Positions 1-7,599 of a stretch of DNA of 64,000 nucleotides are shown piece by piece. Below the pieces are notes generated by a model that saw nothing but the letters and a program-made list of their open reading frames with translations, was not told the origin of the DNA and made no database searches. Both the position numbers and the translations under genes were made by a program. Source of the DNA: Mesorhizobium sophorae (GTDB lineage Bacteria; Pseudomonadota; Alphaproteobacteria; Rhizobiales; Rhizobiaceae). The stretch is from contig NZ_NNRI01000021.1 in assembly GCF_002270415.1 (NCBI RefSeq), forward strand, positions 1-64,000, written 5' to 3'. The first letter of the stretch is position 1. Each line of letters starts with the position of its first letter.

Positions 1-369
1 TCTGCCGCAAGGCGATCGACGATCTCGGCAAGCGTGATGTCCCGCTCATCGGTCTCGACCAAGGCGAGAATGAAAGTCTCGTGCGCGTCCAGCTTCGATA
101 CCTTCGGCTTGCCCTGCCGCCCAGGTTCCAGATTGCCGCTCGAACGCCAGGCCCGATACCATGCACCAGACGTCGATATCCCGATGGCAAACCGCCGTGC
201 CGCTTCTCGGGTCGACAGGCCTGCCTCTATCGCCTCGATAACACGCGTCCGCAAATCCAGGCTGTAAGCTCGTGCCATGCCGCTGCTCCTTCCGCAAATC
301 ACTTCGATCAGGGAATCAGAACAAGCCGTTCACTGCAAACAAACGACTCCGATTAAGGGAAAACCGCTC
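1..369 (-). mobile_element. IS630-family element, left-end portion, cut by the window edge
   Basis: This segment is the reverse complement of the first ~370 bp of the complete IS630 copy at 6415-7475, and the shadow translations of the two match throughout the shared part. It carries the inverted-repeat end (GAGCGG...) at 364-369 next to a TA dinucleotide at 370-371, the usual IS630/Tc1 target. The minus strand encodes the N-terminal transposase half from about 278 downward. The rest lies outside the window. Together with the inverted copy at 6415 it brackets the hydrogenase structural genes. Confidence 0.9.
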
Positions 370-486
370 TAGGTGGTCGATCAGTACGGCACCACTGTAA
401 GTCGAACCGTCGTCATCGCCGGTTTCCGCAATCGCGGGTATCGCCAGTCGGAGCAAAAAAGCCAGCCAAAATTCTAGGGCTTGGGC

Positions 487-1903
487 CGGAGCTATGGCGG
501 AAACTGGGTGATGACGGTTTGAGGAGAGCGGCGTATCGAGGCGGGTGACGAAGCCTGCCAGAACCTCTCAAGGAGAGCGATACGCCATGAACAAGACTAT
601 CAACATTGTTCGCCTTCGTCAGCCCGACGAAATTGATGATCCACTGACGGATGTGCTTCGCAGCGGCGCGCGCAAATTGCTTGCGCAGGCGATGGAGATG
701 GAAGCCGACGCGTTTCTTGCCGAGATGCGGGATCTCAAGCTTGGCGATGGCCGTGACCGGCTTGTCCGGCATGGTCACGGCCCGGAGCGGAGCATCCAGA
801 CGGGCATCGGTCCGGTGCCTGTCAGCCGGGTGAAGGTCCGGGATCGCGGCGCGACCGACGAAGCGGACCGGGTCCGGTTTTTCCTCATCGATCCTGTCGA
901 AATGGGCGCGTCGGACGCGCAGTCTGGATGCGCTGCTTCCCGTTCTCCACCTGCGCGGCGTTTCGACGGGGGATTTTCAGGACGCTCTGGCGGCCCTCTT
1001 GGGCAAGGAGGCGCCGAACCTGTCACCCTCGGTGATCACGCGGCTGACGGCACAGTGGAACGCCGAATACGATCGTTGGCAAAAGCGCGATCTTTCGGCG
1101 CGCCACTATGTCTATGTGTGGGCGGACGGGATCTATCTGCAGGCCCGGATGGAAGACCATGCCGAATGCATGCTGGTTCTGATCGGCGCCACACCCGAGG
1201 GCAAGAAGGAACTTGTCGGCTTCCAGACCGGTATTCGCGAGGGTGCGCAAAGCTGGTCGCAAAGACGCTTTCGATGGGATTGGTAACCGACGTTCGCAGA
1301 TGATCCCAGTGTTCGGCGAAGACGGCAATTGCCGTCTCGGCGGAGGCCCGGTTGGGAGCGAGATAGATTTCGCGCAGGTCTGCCTTCATGCCGGCCTGCA
1401 CCGATTTCGGCACCGGGGAAATCGTAGAACGCCAGCAAGGCATTCTGATCTTTCGTCAGGCAGTCGACCGCTTTGGCATATTTCGCGTCATATTTTTCGA
1501 CGCTTGTTGAGAACGTTGGCTGTCTTGTGCACCCAGCATCGCTGGTGTTTGGTGCCGGGAAGGAGCTCATCGAGCGCCTTCCAGAAGCCAAGCGCGCCGT
1601 CGCCCACGGCAAGATCGGGCGCGATCTTAAGGCCACGACGCTTGACGTCGACCAGCAGCTCGCGCCCGTTCGCCACCGCACGGTGCGTACCAAGGGCTCG
1701 CTGTCCTCGAAAACCGCCAGGCTGATGGTCTTCAAGCTGGTCATGGCCGCAGCCAGGACGTGGCGACGATTGAAAGGACAAAATCAGTTGCCGAAACTCA
1801 TCGCAGGTGCCAGGTTCCTGGACGGAATCGAGGTCATCGAAACGAAGCCGCAGAGCGCCGCTTGATCAGCCTCGTCATCCAAATTCCAGCATAGCTCCTT
1901 GGG
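487..1903 (+). mobile_element. IS256-family element, internally scrambled and dead
   Basis: Imperfect terminal inverted repeats around GGAGCTATG are visible at about 488-516 and, reversed, at 1873-1898. The ~1.4-kb length fits IS256. Between them are pieces of one mutator-type transposase, but they are not collinear: the middle is inverted and two of its blocks are exchanged (see the pseudogene entry). It lies directly upstream of the hydrogenase promoter region. The 110 bp between this element and the IS630 end (372-482) shows nothing recognisable. Confidence 0.8.
587..1865 (+). pseudogene. IS256-family (mutator-type) transposase, frameshifted and rearranged
   Basis: The N-terminal part reads on + from 587 (MNKTINIVRLRQPDEIDD...). 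The frame shifts at a T-run near 870-875 and continues on + to about 1257 (...LSPSVITRL...GIREGAQSW). The next family block (RELLVDVK...HQRCWVHKTANVLNK, then NPIESVFAT) is on the minus strand between about 1667 and 1258. The C-terminus (VRHRTVRTKG...DGIEVIE) is again on + from about 1668 to 1865. Inside the inverted part, KYDAKYAKAVDCL...YDFP precedes VPKSVQAGMK...AVFAE, the reverse of the usual order. No product is possible. Family identity is clear from the conserved motifs; the mechanism of shuffling is inference. Confidence 0.85.
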
Positions 1904-2176
1904 CCGATGGCGACAGTTCTTGGCGCTCCCGAGGAGCAGACCATCGGCCATTGGTGCAGCCGCTGCCGAGGCATCTGGTACGGCTATCTGCTTGAGGTCG
2001 CTTGCCCAGTCTGCGGCAACAGGCATGGCTGAGGGCCTTTCTGGCGCGGCAAGCCCTTGGCAGAGAGGTAACCTTCCTTGCACATGAAAATGAAGTATGC
2101 GCAAAGCACAGCCTCATTGCCGCAGCGCAATATATTGGTTGGCGGATTTTGCTGGCTTTTTTGCGTTTCCACAGAT
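1904..2176. other. Upstream region of the hydrogenase operon, no gene seen
   Basis: This is 270 bp between the IS256 remnant and the sigma-54 promoter. Open frames here are mosaics without recognisable domains. Enhancer sites for a sigma-54 activator should lie here, but the canonical NifA site TGT-N10-ACA is absent: no TGT triplet occurs between 1905 and 2248. The activator is therefore unresolved (NifA with a non-canonical site, a HupR/HoxA-like protein, or another). Confidence 0.5.
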
Positions 2177-2192
2177 TGGCACGAAGGTTGCT
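2177..2192 (+). promoter_or_regulatory. Sigma-54 (RpoN) -24/-12 promoter of hupSL
   Basis: The sequence TGGCACGAAGGTTGCT matches the RpoN consensus TGGCAC-N5-TTGCW without mismatch. The invariant GG lies at 2178-2179 and the GC at 2190-2191, with the correct 10-bp spacing between them. The predicted start is around 2203, leaving a ~45-nt leader before the hupS ATG at 2249, which is preceded by a GAGGGA ribosome-binding site. RpoN control in rhizobia usually means expression under nitrogen-fixing or microaerobic symbiotic conditions; that part is inference. Confidence 0.85.
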
Positions 2193-2248
2193 TTTCTCCT
2201 TTTTGAACGGCTGCGCCAAAATGCAGCGTCGATCAGGATGAGGGAACT

Positions 2249-3211
2249 ATGGCCAATCTTCTATGGCTCCAGGGCGGAGCCTGTTCCGGCAACACGATGT
2301 CGTTCCTCAACGCCGAGGAGCCAAGCACCTGCGATCTGGTGACGGATTTCGGCATCAATGTGCTTTGGCACCCATCTCTGGGCATGGAGCTGGGCGACAA
2401 CCTTAAGAAACTGCTGAGGGCGCTGACCTCCGGCCAGATGGCGCTCGATATTTTCGTTTTCGAAGGCACCGTCGTGAACGCTCCAGACGGTACGGGCGAA
2501 TGGAACCGCTTTGCCGGGCGGCCGATGAAGGACTGGGTTGCCGATCTCGCCAAGGTGGCGAATTTCACAGTCGCGATTGGCGACTGTGCGACTTGGGGCG
2601 GTATCCCTGCGACGGCCCCCAATCCGTCCGAAAGCAACGGGTTGCAATTCCTCAAGCGCGCCCATGGCGGCTTTCTCGGCAAGGATTACAAATCCAAGGC
2701 TGGCCTTCCGGTCATCAACATTCCTGGTTGCCCGGCCCATCCCGACTGGATCACCCAGATCGTGGTGGCGGTGGCCACCGGGCGTGCTGCCGATCTGACG
2801 CTCGACGAGTTCCAGCGGCCAAAAACCTTCTTCACGTCCTTCACACAGACAGGTTGCACGCGCAACATGCACTTCGCCTACAAGGTTTCTGCGACCGAGT
2901 TCGGCCAACGCAAGGGCTGCCTGTTCTATGATCTGGGCTGCCGCGGGCCGATGACGCATTCACCCTGCAACCGAATTCTGTGGAATCGGCAGTCGTCCAA
3001 GACACGCGCCGGGATGCCGTGCATGGGTTGCACCGAGCCGGAATTCCCGTTCTTCGATCTGGCCCCTGGCACTGTTTTCAAGACCCAGACGGTCATGGGC
3101 GTCCCCAAGGACATGCCCAGTGGCGTCGACAAGATTGGTTACGTCAAGCTGACCGCCGCGGCCAAGGCGGCGTCTCCGCGCTGGGCTGAAGAGGACATCT
3201 TCGTCGTCTGA
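2249..3211 (+). CDS. hupS: Group 2a [NiFe] uptake hydrogenase, small (Fe-S) subunit
   Basis: This is the electron-relay subunit of a hydrogen-oxidising hydrogenase, 320 aa, the usual length for cyanobacterial HupS and mycobacterial HucS. There is no twin-arginine signal peptide; the protein starts MANLLWLQGGACSGN, so the enzyme should sit on the cytoplasmic side. The first cluster motif has Cys12 but Asn15 where standard enzymes have the second Cys of CxxC, a known hallmark of cyanobacterial HupS. Other probable cluster ligands are C113, C161, C203, C224, C231, C240, C258 and C261. It follows a sigma-54 promoter and precedes hupL by 58 bp. It differs clearly from the Tat-exported group 1d HupS typical of rhizobia. 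The group assignment comes from recalled family sequences, not from a tree. Confidence 0.93.
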   Translation: MANLLWLQGGACSGNTMSFLNAEEPSTCDLVTDFGINVLWHPSLGMELGDNLKKLLRALTSGQMALDIFVFEGTVVNAPDGTGEWNRFAGRPMKDWVADLAKVANFTVAIGDCATWGGIPATAPNPSESNGLQFLKRAHGGFLGKDYKSKAGLPVINIPGCPAHPDWITQIVVAVATGRAADLTLDEFQRPKTFFTSFTQTGCTRNMHFAYKVSATEFGQRKGCLFYDLGCRGPMTHSPCNRILWNRQSSKTRAGMPCMGCTEPEFPFFDLAPGTVFKTQTVMGVPKDMPSGVDKIGYVKLTAAAKAASPRWAEEDIFVV

Positions 3212-3269
3212 GCCAGTTTTGTCCCAAATTCGCTAGCGATCAAACTTCATTTCAGAAAGGTCATCGACC

Positions 3270-4868
3270 ATGTCCGCTGCTATACAGACACTTGATATTT
3301 CACCTGTTGGCCGCGTCGAGGGTGATCTCGACGTCCGTGTCGACATCAAGGACGGTGTTGTCGTCAACGCCTGGACACAGGCTGAACTCTTTCGCGGCTT
3401 CGAAGTTATTTTGCGTGACAAGGATCCGCAGGCAGGCTTGGTGGTGACACCGCGAGCCTGCGGCATCTGCGGGGCGTCGCATCTGACCTGCGCCGCTTGG
3501 GCGCTCGACACAGCATGGAAGACCGAAGTTCCGCGGAACGCTATTGTGGCGCGCAATCTCGGTCAGATCGTCGAAAGTCTGCAGAGTTTGCCCCGCCATC
3601 ACTACGGTCTGTTTATGATCGACTACACCAACAAGAATTACGCCAAGTCCAAGTTTTATGAGGAGGCCGTCAAGCGCTGGGCACCTTTCACGGGCACCAA
3701 TTATGAGATCGGCGTGACCATTTCGGGACGGCCAGTCGAGATTTATGCGCTGCTCGGCGGGCAATGGCCGCATTCGAGCTATATGGTACCAGGTGGCGTA
3801 GTGTGTGCTCCCACGTTGACGGATGTCACCCGTGCCTGTGGTATTCTTGAGCACTTCAAGCGTAATTGGATCGAAGCCGTGTGGCTCGGCTGCACGCTGG
3901 AACGCTACCAAGAAATAAAGTCCTACGATGATTTCATGGCCTGGCTCGATGAACGTCCAGAACATGCCAATTCCGATCTCGGCATGTTCTGGCGCATGAG
4001 CCTCGACATCGGCGCCGACAAATACGGCAACGGCGTCGGGAAGTATGTCAGCTGGGGATACCTGCCGCACGAAGACAAGTATCAGAAGCCGACAATCGAG
4101 GGCCGCAACGCGGCGTTGATCATGAAAAGCGGCGTCTATGACGGCCACGCCGACACTCACAAGCTGATGGACCAGAAATTCACCCGCGAAGACACGCTTC
4201 GCGCCTGGTATGATGAACCGGGCGGCGTGCATCCCTTCGACCGTACAACCAAGCCGACCCGAAAAAACACCGTCGACATGGCCGGAAAATACTCTTGGGC
4301 GACCGCCGTGAGACACAACGAGGACGGTCGCCTCGAGGCAGGGCCACTGTCGCGTCAATTGATTGCTGGTGGTAGGCATGGCGAGAGCTTCCAGCATTAC
4401 GATCCACTGGTTCTTGATATGTACAAGAAACTCGGTGGCGCCAGCGTCATGCTCCGCCACTTTGCCCGGATGCATGAGGGATTGGCGCTTTACCGCCAGG
4501 CCGAGCACGCATTGCGCGAATTCAAACTCAACGATCCCTGGTACATCAAGCCGACGGAGAAGGATGGTCGCGGCTGGGGTGCGACAGAAGCAATACGTGG
4601 GGCGCTGTGTCACTGGATCGAGGTGCAGGGCGGCAAGATCAAGAACTACCAGATCATAGCGCCGACGACGTGGAACGTCGGTCCGCGCTCGCAGGACGGC
4701 AACAGAGGGCCGATGGAGGAGGCTCTGATCGGGGCGCCTATCGCCGACCCGACCGATCCGGTCGAAGTGGGTCACGTCTGCCGGTCATATGATTCCTGTC
4801 TGGTGTGCACGGTGCATGCCCATGACGCCAGCACTGGCGAAGAACTCGCGCGTTTCAGAACGGCTTGA
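3270..4868 (+). CDS. hupL: Group 2a [NiFe] uptake hydrogenase, large (catalytic) subunit
   Basis: This subunit carries the Ni-Fe(CN)2CO site that splits hydrogen. The length of 532 aa matches cyanobacterial HupL (~531). The N-terminal nickel motif is RACGICGASH with C64, C67 and H71. The C-terminal motif is DSCLVCTVH with C510, C513 and H516, followed by a 16-residue tail that a maturation endopeptidase should remove after the His. The N-terminus (IQTLDISPVGRVEGDLD) and motifs such as GGQWPHSSYMVPGG are typical of the HupL/HucL branch. It is co-transcribed with hupS. All ligand residues are present, so it should be active if matured by the Hyp proteins encoded downstream. Confidence 0.95.
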   Translation: MSAAIQTLDISPVGRVEGDLDVRVDIKDGVVVNAWTQAELFRGFEVILRDKDPQAGLVVTPRACGICGASHLTCAAWALDTAWKTEVPRNAIVARNLGQIVESLQSLPRHHYGLFMIDYTNKNYAKSKFYEEAVKRWAPFTGTNYEIGVTISGRPVEIYALLGGQWPHSSYMVPGGVVCAPTLTDVTRACGILEHFKRNWIEAVWLGCTLERYQEIKSYDDFMAWLDERPEHANSDLGMFWRMSLDIGADKYGNGVGKYVSWGYLPHEDKYQKPTIEGRNAALIMKSGVYDGHADTHKLMDQKFTREDTLRAWYDEPGGVHPFDRTTKPTRKNTVDMAGKYSWATAVRHNEDGRLEAGPLSRQLIAGGRHGESFQHYDPLVLDMYKKLGGASVMLRHFARMHEGLALYRQAEHALREFKLNDPWYIKPTEKDGRGWGATEAIRGALCHWIEVQGGKIKNYQIIAPTTWNVGPRSQDGNRGPMEEALIGAPIADPTDPVEVGHVCRSYDSCLVCTVHAHDASTGEELARFRTA

Positions 4869-4966
4869 TTGGAAAAAGTTCTCCTTCAACAGTCGGTATC
4901 TCGGCGTCCCGCTTATCAGGATCGCCGACCATCCCGGATGGCGAAGCTCCAGACAAGGCGAGTGAA

Positions 4967-5281
4967 ATGAATAATGAGCAGCAAAAAGCTATGCTGCGAA
5001 AGATGGCCCATTTCATGGATAATGGGCTGAAGACGCAGACCGAACCTTTTCCGGAAACGGAAAAGGAGTTCGCAGCTATCCTTGACGAACTGCGCGCTCT
5101 CAATCCCGACGACCTGGAAGCCAAGATGGTTATCAGCGGTTTCTTCAATCGTCCCTATGGGCCGGATCGGCAGCGCTGCATGGAGTGCCTGTACTATCTG
5201 GTGCATCGCGAATGGTGTGACTTGCCAGAGCTTGCCGTGCCCGTTGATGCGGACTGGTGGTGCCGGCTCTGGCGCATCTGA
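4967..5281 (+). CDS. Small four-cysteine protein, possible Fe-S electron carrier (copy 1)
   Basis: The start at 4967 (MNNEQQKAML) is preferred over the open frame from 4865 because the extra 34 residues are low-complexity and lack family character. The product is 104 aa. The C-terminal third holds Cys71, 74, 84 and 99 (C-x2-C-x9-C-x14-C) among aromatic residues and ends CRLWRI. The next gene encodes a paralogue with the same spacing. The arrangement recalls a shortened high-potential Fe-S (HiPIP) pattern, and a redox partner of HupSL is a reasonable guess from the position next to hupL. A zinc site is the alternative. No family name is certain. Confidence 0.8.
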   Translation: MNNEQQKAMLRKMAHFMDNGLKTQTEPFPETEKEFAAILDELRALNPDDLEAKMVISGFFNRPYGPDRQRCMECLYYLVHREWCDLPELAVPVDADWWCRLWRI

Positions 5282-5299
5282 CATTGTGGGGAGGATGCC

Positions 5300-5623
5300 A
5301 TGGCGCAAACGGCAGCAACGGATGCTGAGGTCCTCGAGCAGATCCGCTCGATGCTGGCAGGCGGCCTCAAGACCGAGGTTTTCCCGAGAGGTGACACCCA
5401 CGAAGAGATTGCGCAGATCATCGCCCGTCTGCGAGAATCCGATGGAAGTCTGGAATCCAAGCTGGTGATCGGCGGCTTCACGCTCGAAACGATCGAGCAT
5501 GGCGGCATCGAGCAACCTTGCGAGACCTGTATGTACTATCTCTTGCATCGCAAGTTCTGCGAATTGCCTGAGTTCGCTGTTCCGGTCGAACCGGAATGGT
5601 CATGCAGGCTCTGGCGGATCTGA
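5300..5623 (+). CDS. Small four-cysteine protein, possible Fe-S electron carrier (copy 2)
   Basis: This 107-aa paralogue of the preceding gene starts 18 bp after it, with a GGGGAGG-like ribosome-binding site. The shared core is a GF motif near residue 60, a CxxC (C74, C77) followed by a YYLLHR segment, C87, then C102 in a CRLWRI terminus. The Cys spacing x2-x9-x14 is identical to copy 1 although the N-termini have diverged. Conservation of four Cys plus Trp/Tyr favours metal binding. As tandem genes between hupL and its protease they probably act as a pair, either as electron acceptors or in assembly. Function is inferred from context only. Confidence 0.8.
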   Translation: MAQTAATDAEVLEQIRSMLAGGLKTEVFPRGDTHEEIAQIIARLRESDGSLESKLVIGGFTLETIEHGGIEQPCETCMYYLLHRKFCELPEFAVPVEPEWSCRLWRI

Positions 5624-5634
5624 ACGGTGGCGAG

Positions 5635-6123
5635 ATGATCGCAATCATCGGATGCGGCAACCCTAACAGGCGGGACGATGGCGTCGGCCCAGTTGTCATC
5701 GACCGGCTGAAGGCGCGCGGAATAGAACACTTAGGCGTCAAATTGTTCGATGCCAGAACAGATGGAATGTCGGTCATGTTCGCTGCGCGGGGCTGCACGA
5801 CTTTGATCGTTGTTGACGCTTCCAAATCCGGAGTCGAACCAGGAACCATCCACGAGGTGCCGGGGGTGGAACTGGAGCGGGCCTATTCACCGGGGCTGAA
5901 CCTGCACGATTTCCGCTGGGACGCCGCCCTCTACGCCGGCCGGCAGATTTTTCGCGATGCGTTTCCGCAGGATGTGACCGTGTTGCTGATCGAGGCGTCT
6001 GAACTGGACCTTGGCATTGGTCTTTCCGACGTGGTGGCGTGTTCGGCTGAAAAGGTCGTAGGTCGTATCGAAGTCCTGGTTGCAGCACTTATACCGGGGC
6101 AACAAGCATGTCCGGTGTCTTAA
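5635..6123 (+). CDS. hupW: Hydrogenase maturation endopeptidase (HupW/HupD type)
   Basis: This protease cleaves the C-terminal tail of HupL once nickel is inserted. The 162-aa start at 5635 is chosen because it opens directly with MIAIIGCGNPNRRDDGVG, the family's N-terminal motif, and has a GGTGGCGAG upstream; the frame extends 13 codons further back. D14, D61 and H91 match the three nickel-sensing ligands of HybD-type proteases (E/D, D, H). The next gene overlaps it by 16 bp, suggesting translational coupling. The name hupW follows the cyanobacterial usage for group 2a enzymes; hupD would be equally defensible. Confidence 0.88.
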   Translation: MIAIIGCGNPNRRDDGVGPVVIDRLKARGIEHLGVKLFDARTDGMSVMFAARGCTTLIVVDASKSGVEPGTIHEVPGVELERAYSPGLNLHDFRWDAALYAGRQIFRDAFPQDVTVLLIEASELDLGIGLSDVVACSAEKVVGRIEVLVAALIPGQQACPVS

Positions 6124-6431
6124 TCGAGCTTAGGCGCGGCGGGCTCTATCTGTCCTGCGAGGTCTATGAGCGCTTCTTCGCGGGGCTGGAGACCGTGGTC
6201 CTTCTGCGGCGAAAGAGCGACCTGGTTGTGCTGCCTGTGCGTCACCCGGCGGCGGGCGGTTATTTGCTGAAGCGGCGCAACGGAGTTGGGGATCGCGTTG
6301 TCTTCGCCCCCGATTTTTTTCGTGAACATGGGATCAGCGATGATGCCGACTGCAAACTTGAGGCCGACTGGGATGCCGAGCAGGTAGCGCTAATTGCCAG
6401 CGAATGTTTTGCTAGAGCGGTTTTCCCTTAA
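6108..6431 (+). CDS. Small hydrogenase-locus protein of unknown function, C-terminus altered by IS630
   Basis: This 107-aa protein (MSGVLIELRRGGLYLSCEVYERFF...) overlaps the end of the protease gene. It has no motif I recognise. Its mixed beta-like hydrophobic pattern (VVLLRRKSDLVVLPVRH) suggests a small globular cytosolic protein. The IS630 element begins within its last codons, so it now ends ...CFARAVFP. Joining the sequence across the IS at the single TA gives ...CFASTHFAY and a stop, so only a few residues changed and function may survive. The conserved place between protease and TPR gene suggests a maturation or assembly role. Confidence 0.75.
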   Translation: MSGVLIELRRGGLYLSCEVYERFFAGLETVVLLRRKSDLVVLPVRHPAAGGYLLKRRNGVGDRVVFAPDFFREHGISDDADCKLEADWDAEQVALIASECFARAVFP

Positions 6432-7475
6432 TCGGAGTCGTTTGTTTGCAGTGAACGGCTTGTTCTGATTCCCTGATCGAAGTGATTTGCGGAAGGAGCA
6501 GCGGCATGGCACGAGCTTACAGCCTGGATTTGCGGACGCGTGTTATCGAGGCGATAGAGGCAGGCCTGTCGACCCGAGAAGCGGCACGGCGGTTTGCCAT
6601 CGGGATATCGACGTCTGGTGCATGGTATCGGGCCTGGCGTTCGAGCGGCAATCTGGAACCTGGGCGGCAGGGCAAGCCGAAGGTATCGAAGCTGGACGCG
6701 CACGAGACTTTCATTCTCGCCTTGGTCGAGACCGATGAGCGGGACATCACGCTTGCCGAGATCGTCGATCGCCTTGCGGCAGAGCGCGGGGTCAAAGCCA
6801 GCCTGACGACGGTCCATGCGTTCTTCGCAAAGCGTGGCATCACGTACAAAAAAAGACAGCGCACGCGGCCGAACAGCAGCGACCGGATGTTTTGGCAGCG
6901 CGGGAAGAGTGGTTCGAAGGCCAACTCGATCTCGATCCGAGCCGCCTGATCTTCATCGACGAAAGTGGCCTCAATACCAAGATGGCCCGGCTACGAGGCC
7001 GCTCTGCGCGTGGACAGCGTTGCCGGGCGGCTGTTCCTCATGGGCACTGGAAATCCACGACCTTCACGGCCGGCCTGCGCCTCGACGGGATCGTCGCGCC
7101 CTGGCTCCTGGACGGCGCCATGGATGGCGAAGCATTCCTGGTCTACTTGCGCCGCGTCCTCGTGCCGACGCTTCAACCCGACGATGTCGTCGTGATGGAC
7201 AACCTGCCTGCTCATAAAGTGGTCGGTGTCCGCGAAATCATCGAGGCTGCGGGGGCTTCCCTTCGCTATCTTCCGCCCTACTCCCCGGACTTTAACCCCA
7301 TTGAGATGGCCTTCGCCAAGCTGAAGGCTTTACTGCGAAAGGCAGCAGCCCGGTCCATCCCGGAATTATGGGACGCCGTGGCCGTCGCCATCGATCGTTT
7401 CCACCCCAAAGAATGCGAAAACCTGTTCGCCCACGCCGGCTACGATGCCTAACCGTGATTATCCAGAAACTGCTC
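6415..7475 (+). mobile_element. Complete IS630-family element
   Basis: A 1,061-bp element flanked by TA at 6413-6414 and 7476-7477. Terminal inverted repeats are imperfect: GAGCGGTTTTCCCTTAATCGG on the left and, read inward from the right, GAGCAGTTTCTGGATAATCACGG. It carries a two-frame transposase. It separates the hupSL part of the hydrogenase locus from the TPR-to-hyp part, so genes downstream may depend on a different promoter from the sigma-54 site at 2177. A truncated, inverted copy lies at 1-369. Confidence 0.92.
6506..7452 (+). CDS. IS630-family transposase, made by programmed -1 frameshift
   Basis: This DDE transposase inserts the element at TA. The first frame (6506-6949, MARAYSLDLRTRVIEAIEAG) holds the helix-turn-helix DNA-binding half. 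The second frame, running to 7452, holds the catalytic half with D in FIDESG, D in VVMDNLPAHK and E in NPIEMAFAKLK. The frames join at seven A residues (6848-6854) followed by G. A -1 slip gives ...ITYKKKTAHAAEQ..., the normal family sequence, and a product of about 315 aa. Slippery A-runs at this place are usual in IS630. All catalytic residues are intact, so it may be active. Confidence 0.9.
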
Positions 7476-7599
7476 TAGCACGCATTTTGCATACTAAGTT
7501 TACTATTCGTAATTTATATAGACAGGTAAAGGAAAGTGCGTTAGCATTTTTGCCAATAAAGTAAGCTGCATCTCACGCGGTCAGTGGAGGAACCCAAGA

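Noticed and set aside
1905..2176. A NifA enhancer (TGT-N10-ACA) upstream of the sigma-54 promoter
   Set aside because: No TGT triplet exists in this stretch, so no canonical site can be present.
3300..4775. A 491-aa open frame on the minus strand
   Set aside because: It is antisense to hupL, whose catalytic motifs and codon use are unmistakable; the minus frame has no domain.
2249..4868. Assignment of HupSL to group 1h (actinobacterial high-affinity type)
   Set aside because: The GGACSGNTMSFLNA start of HupS and the IQTLDISPVGRVEGDLD start of HupL fit group 2a; the accessory genes also match that group.
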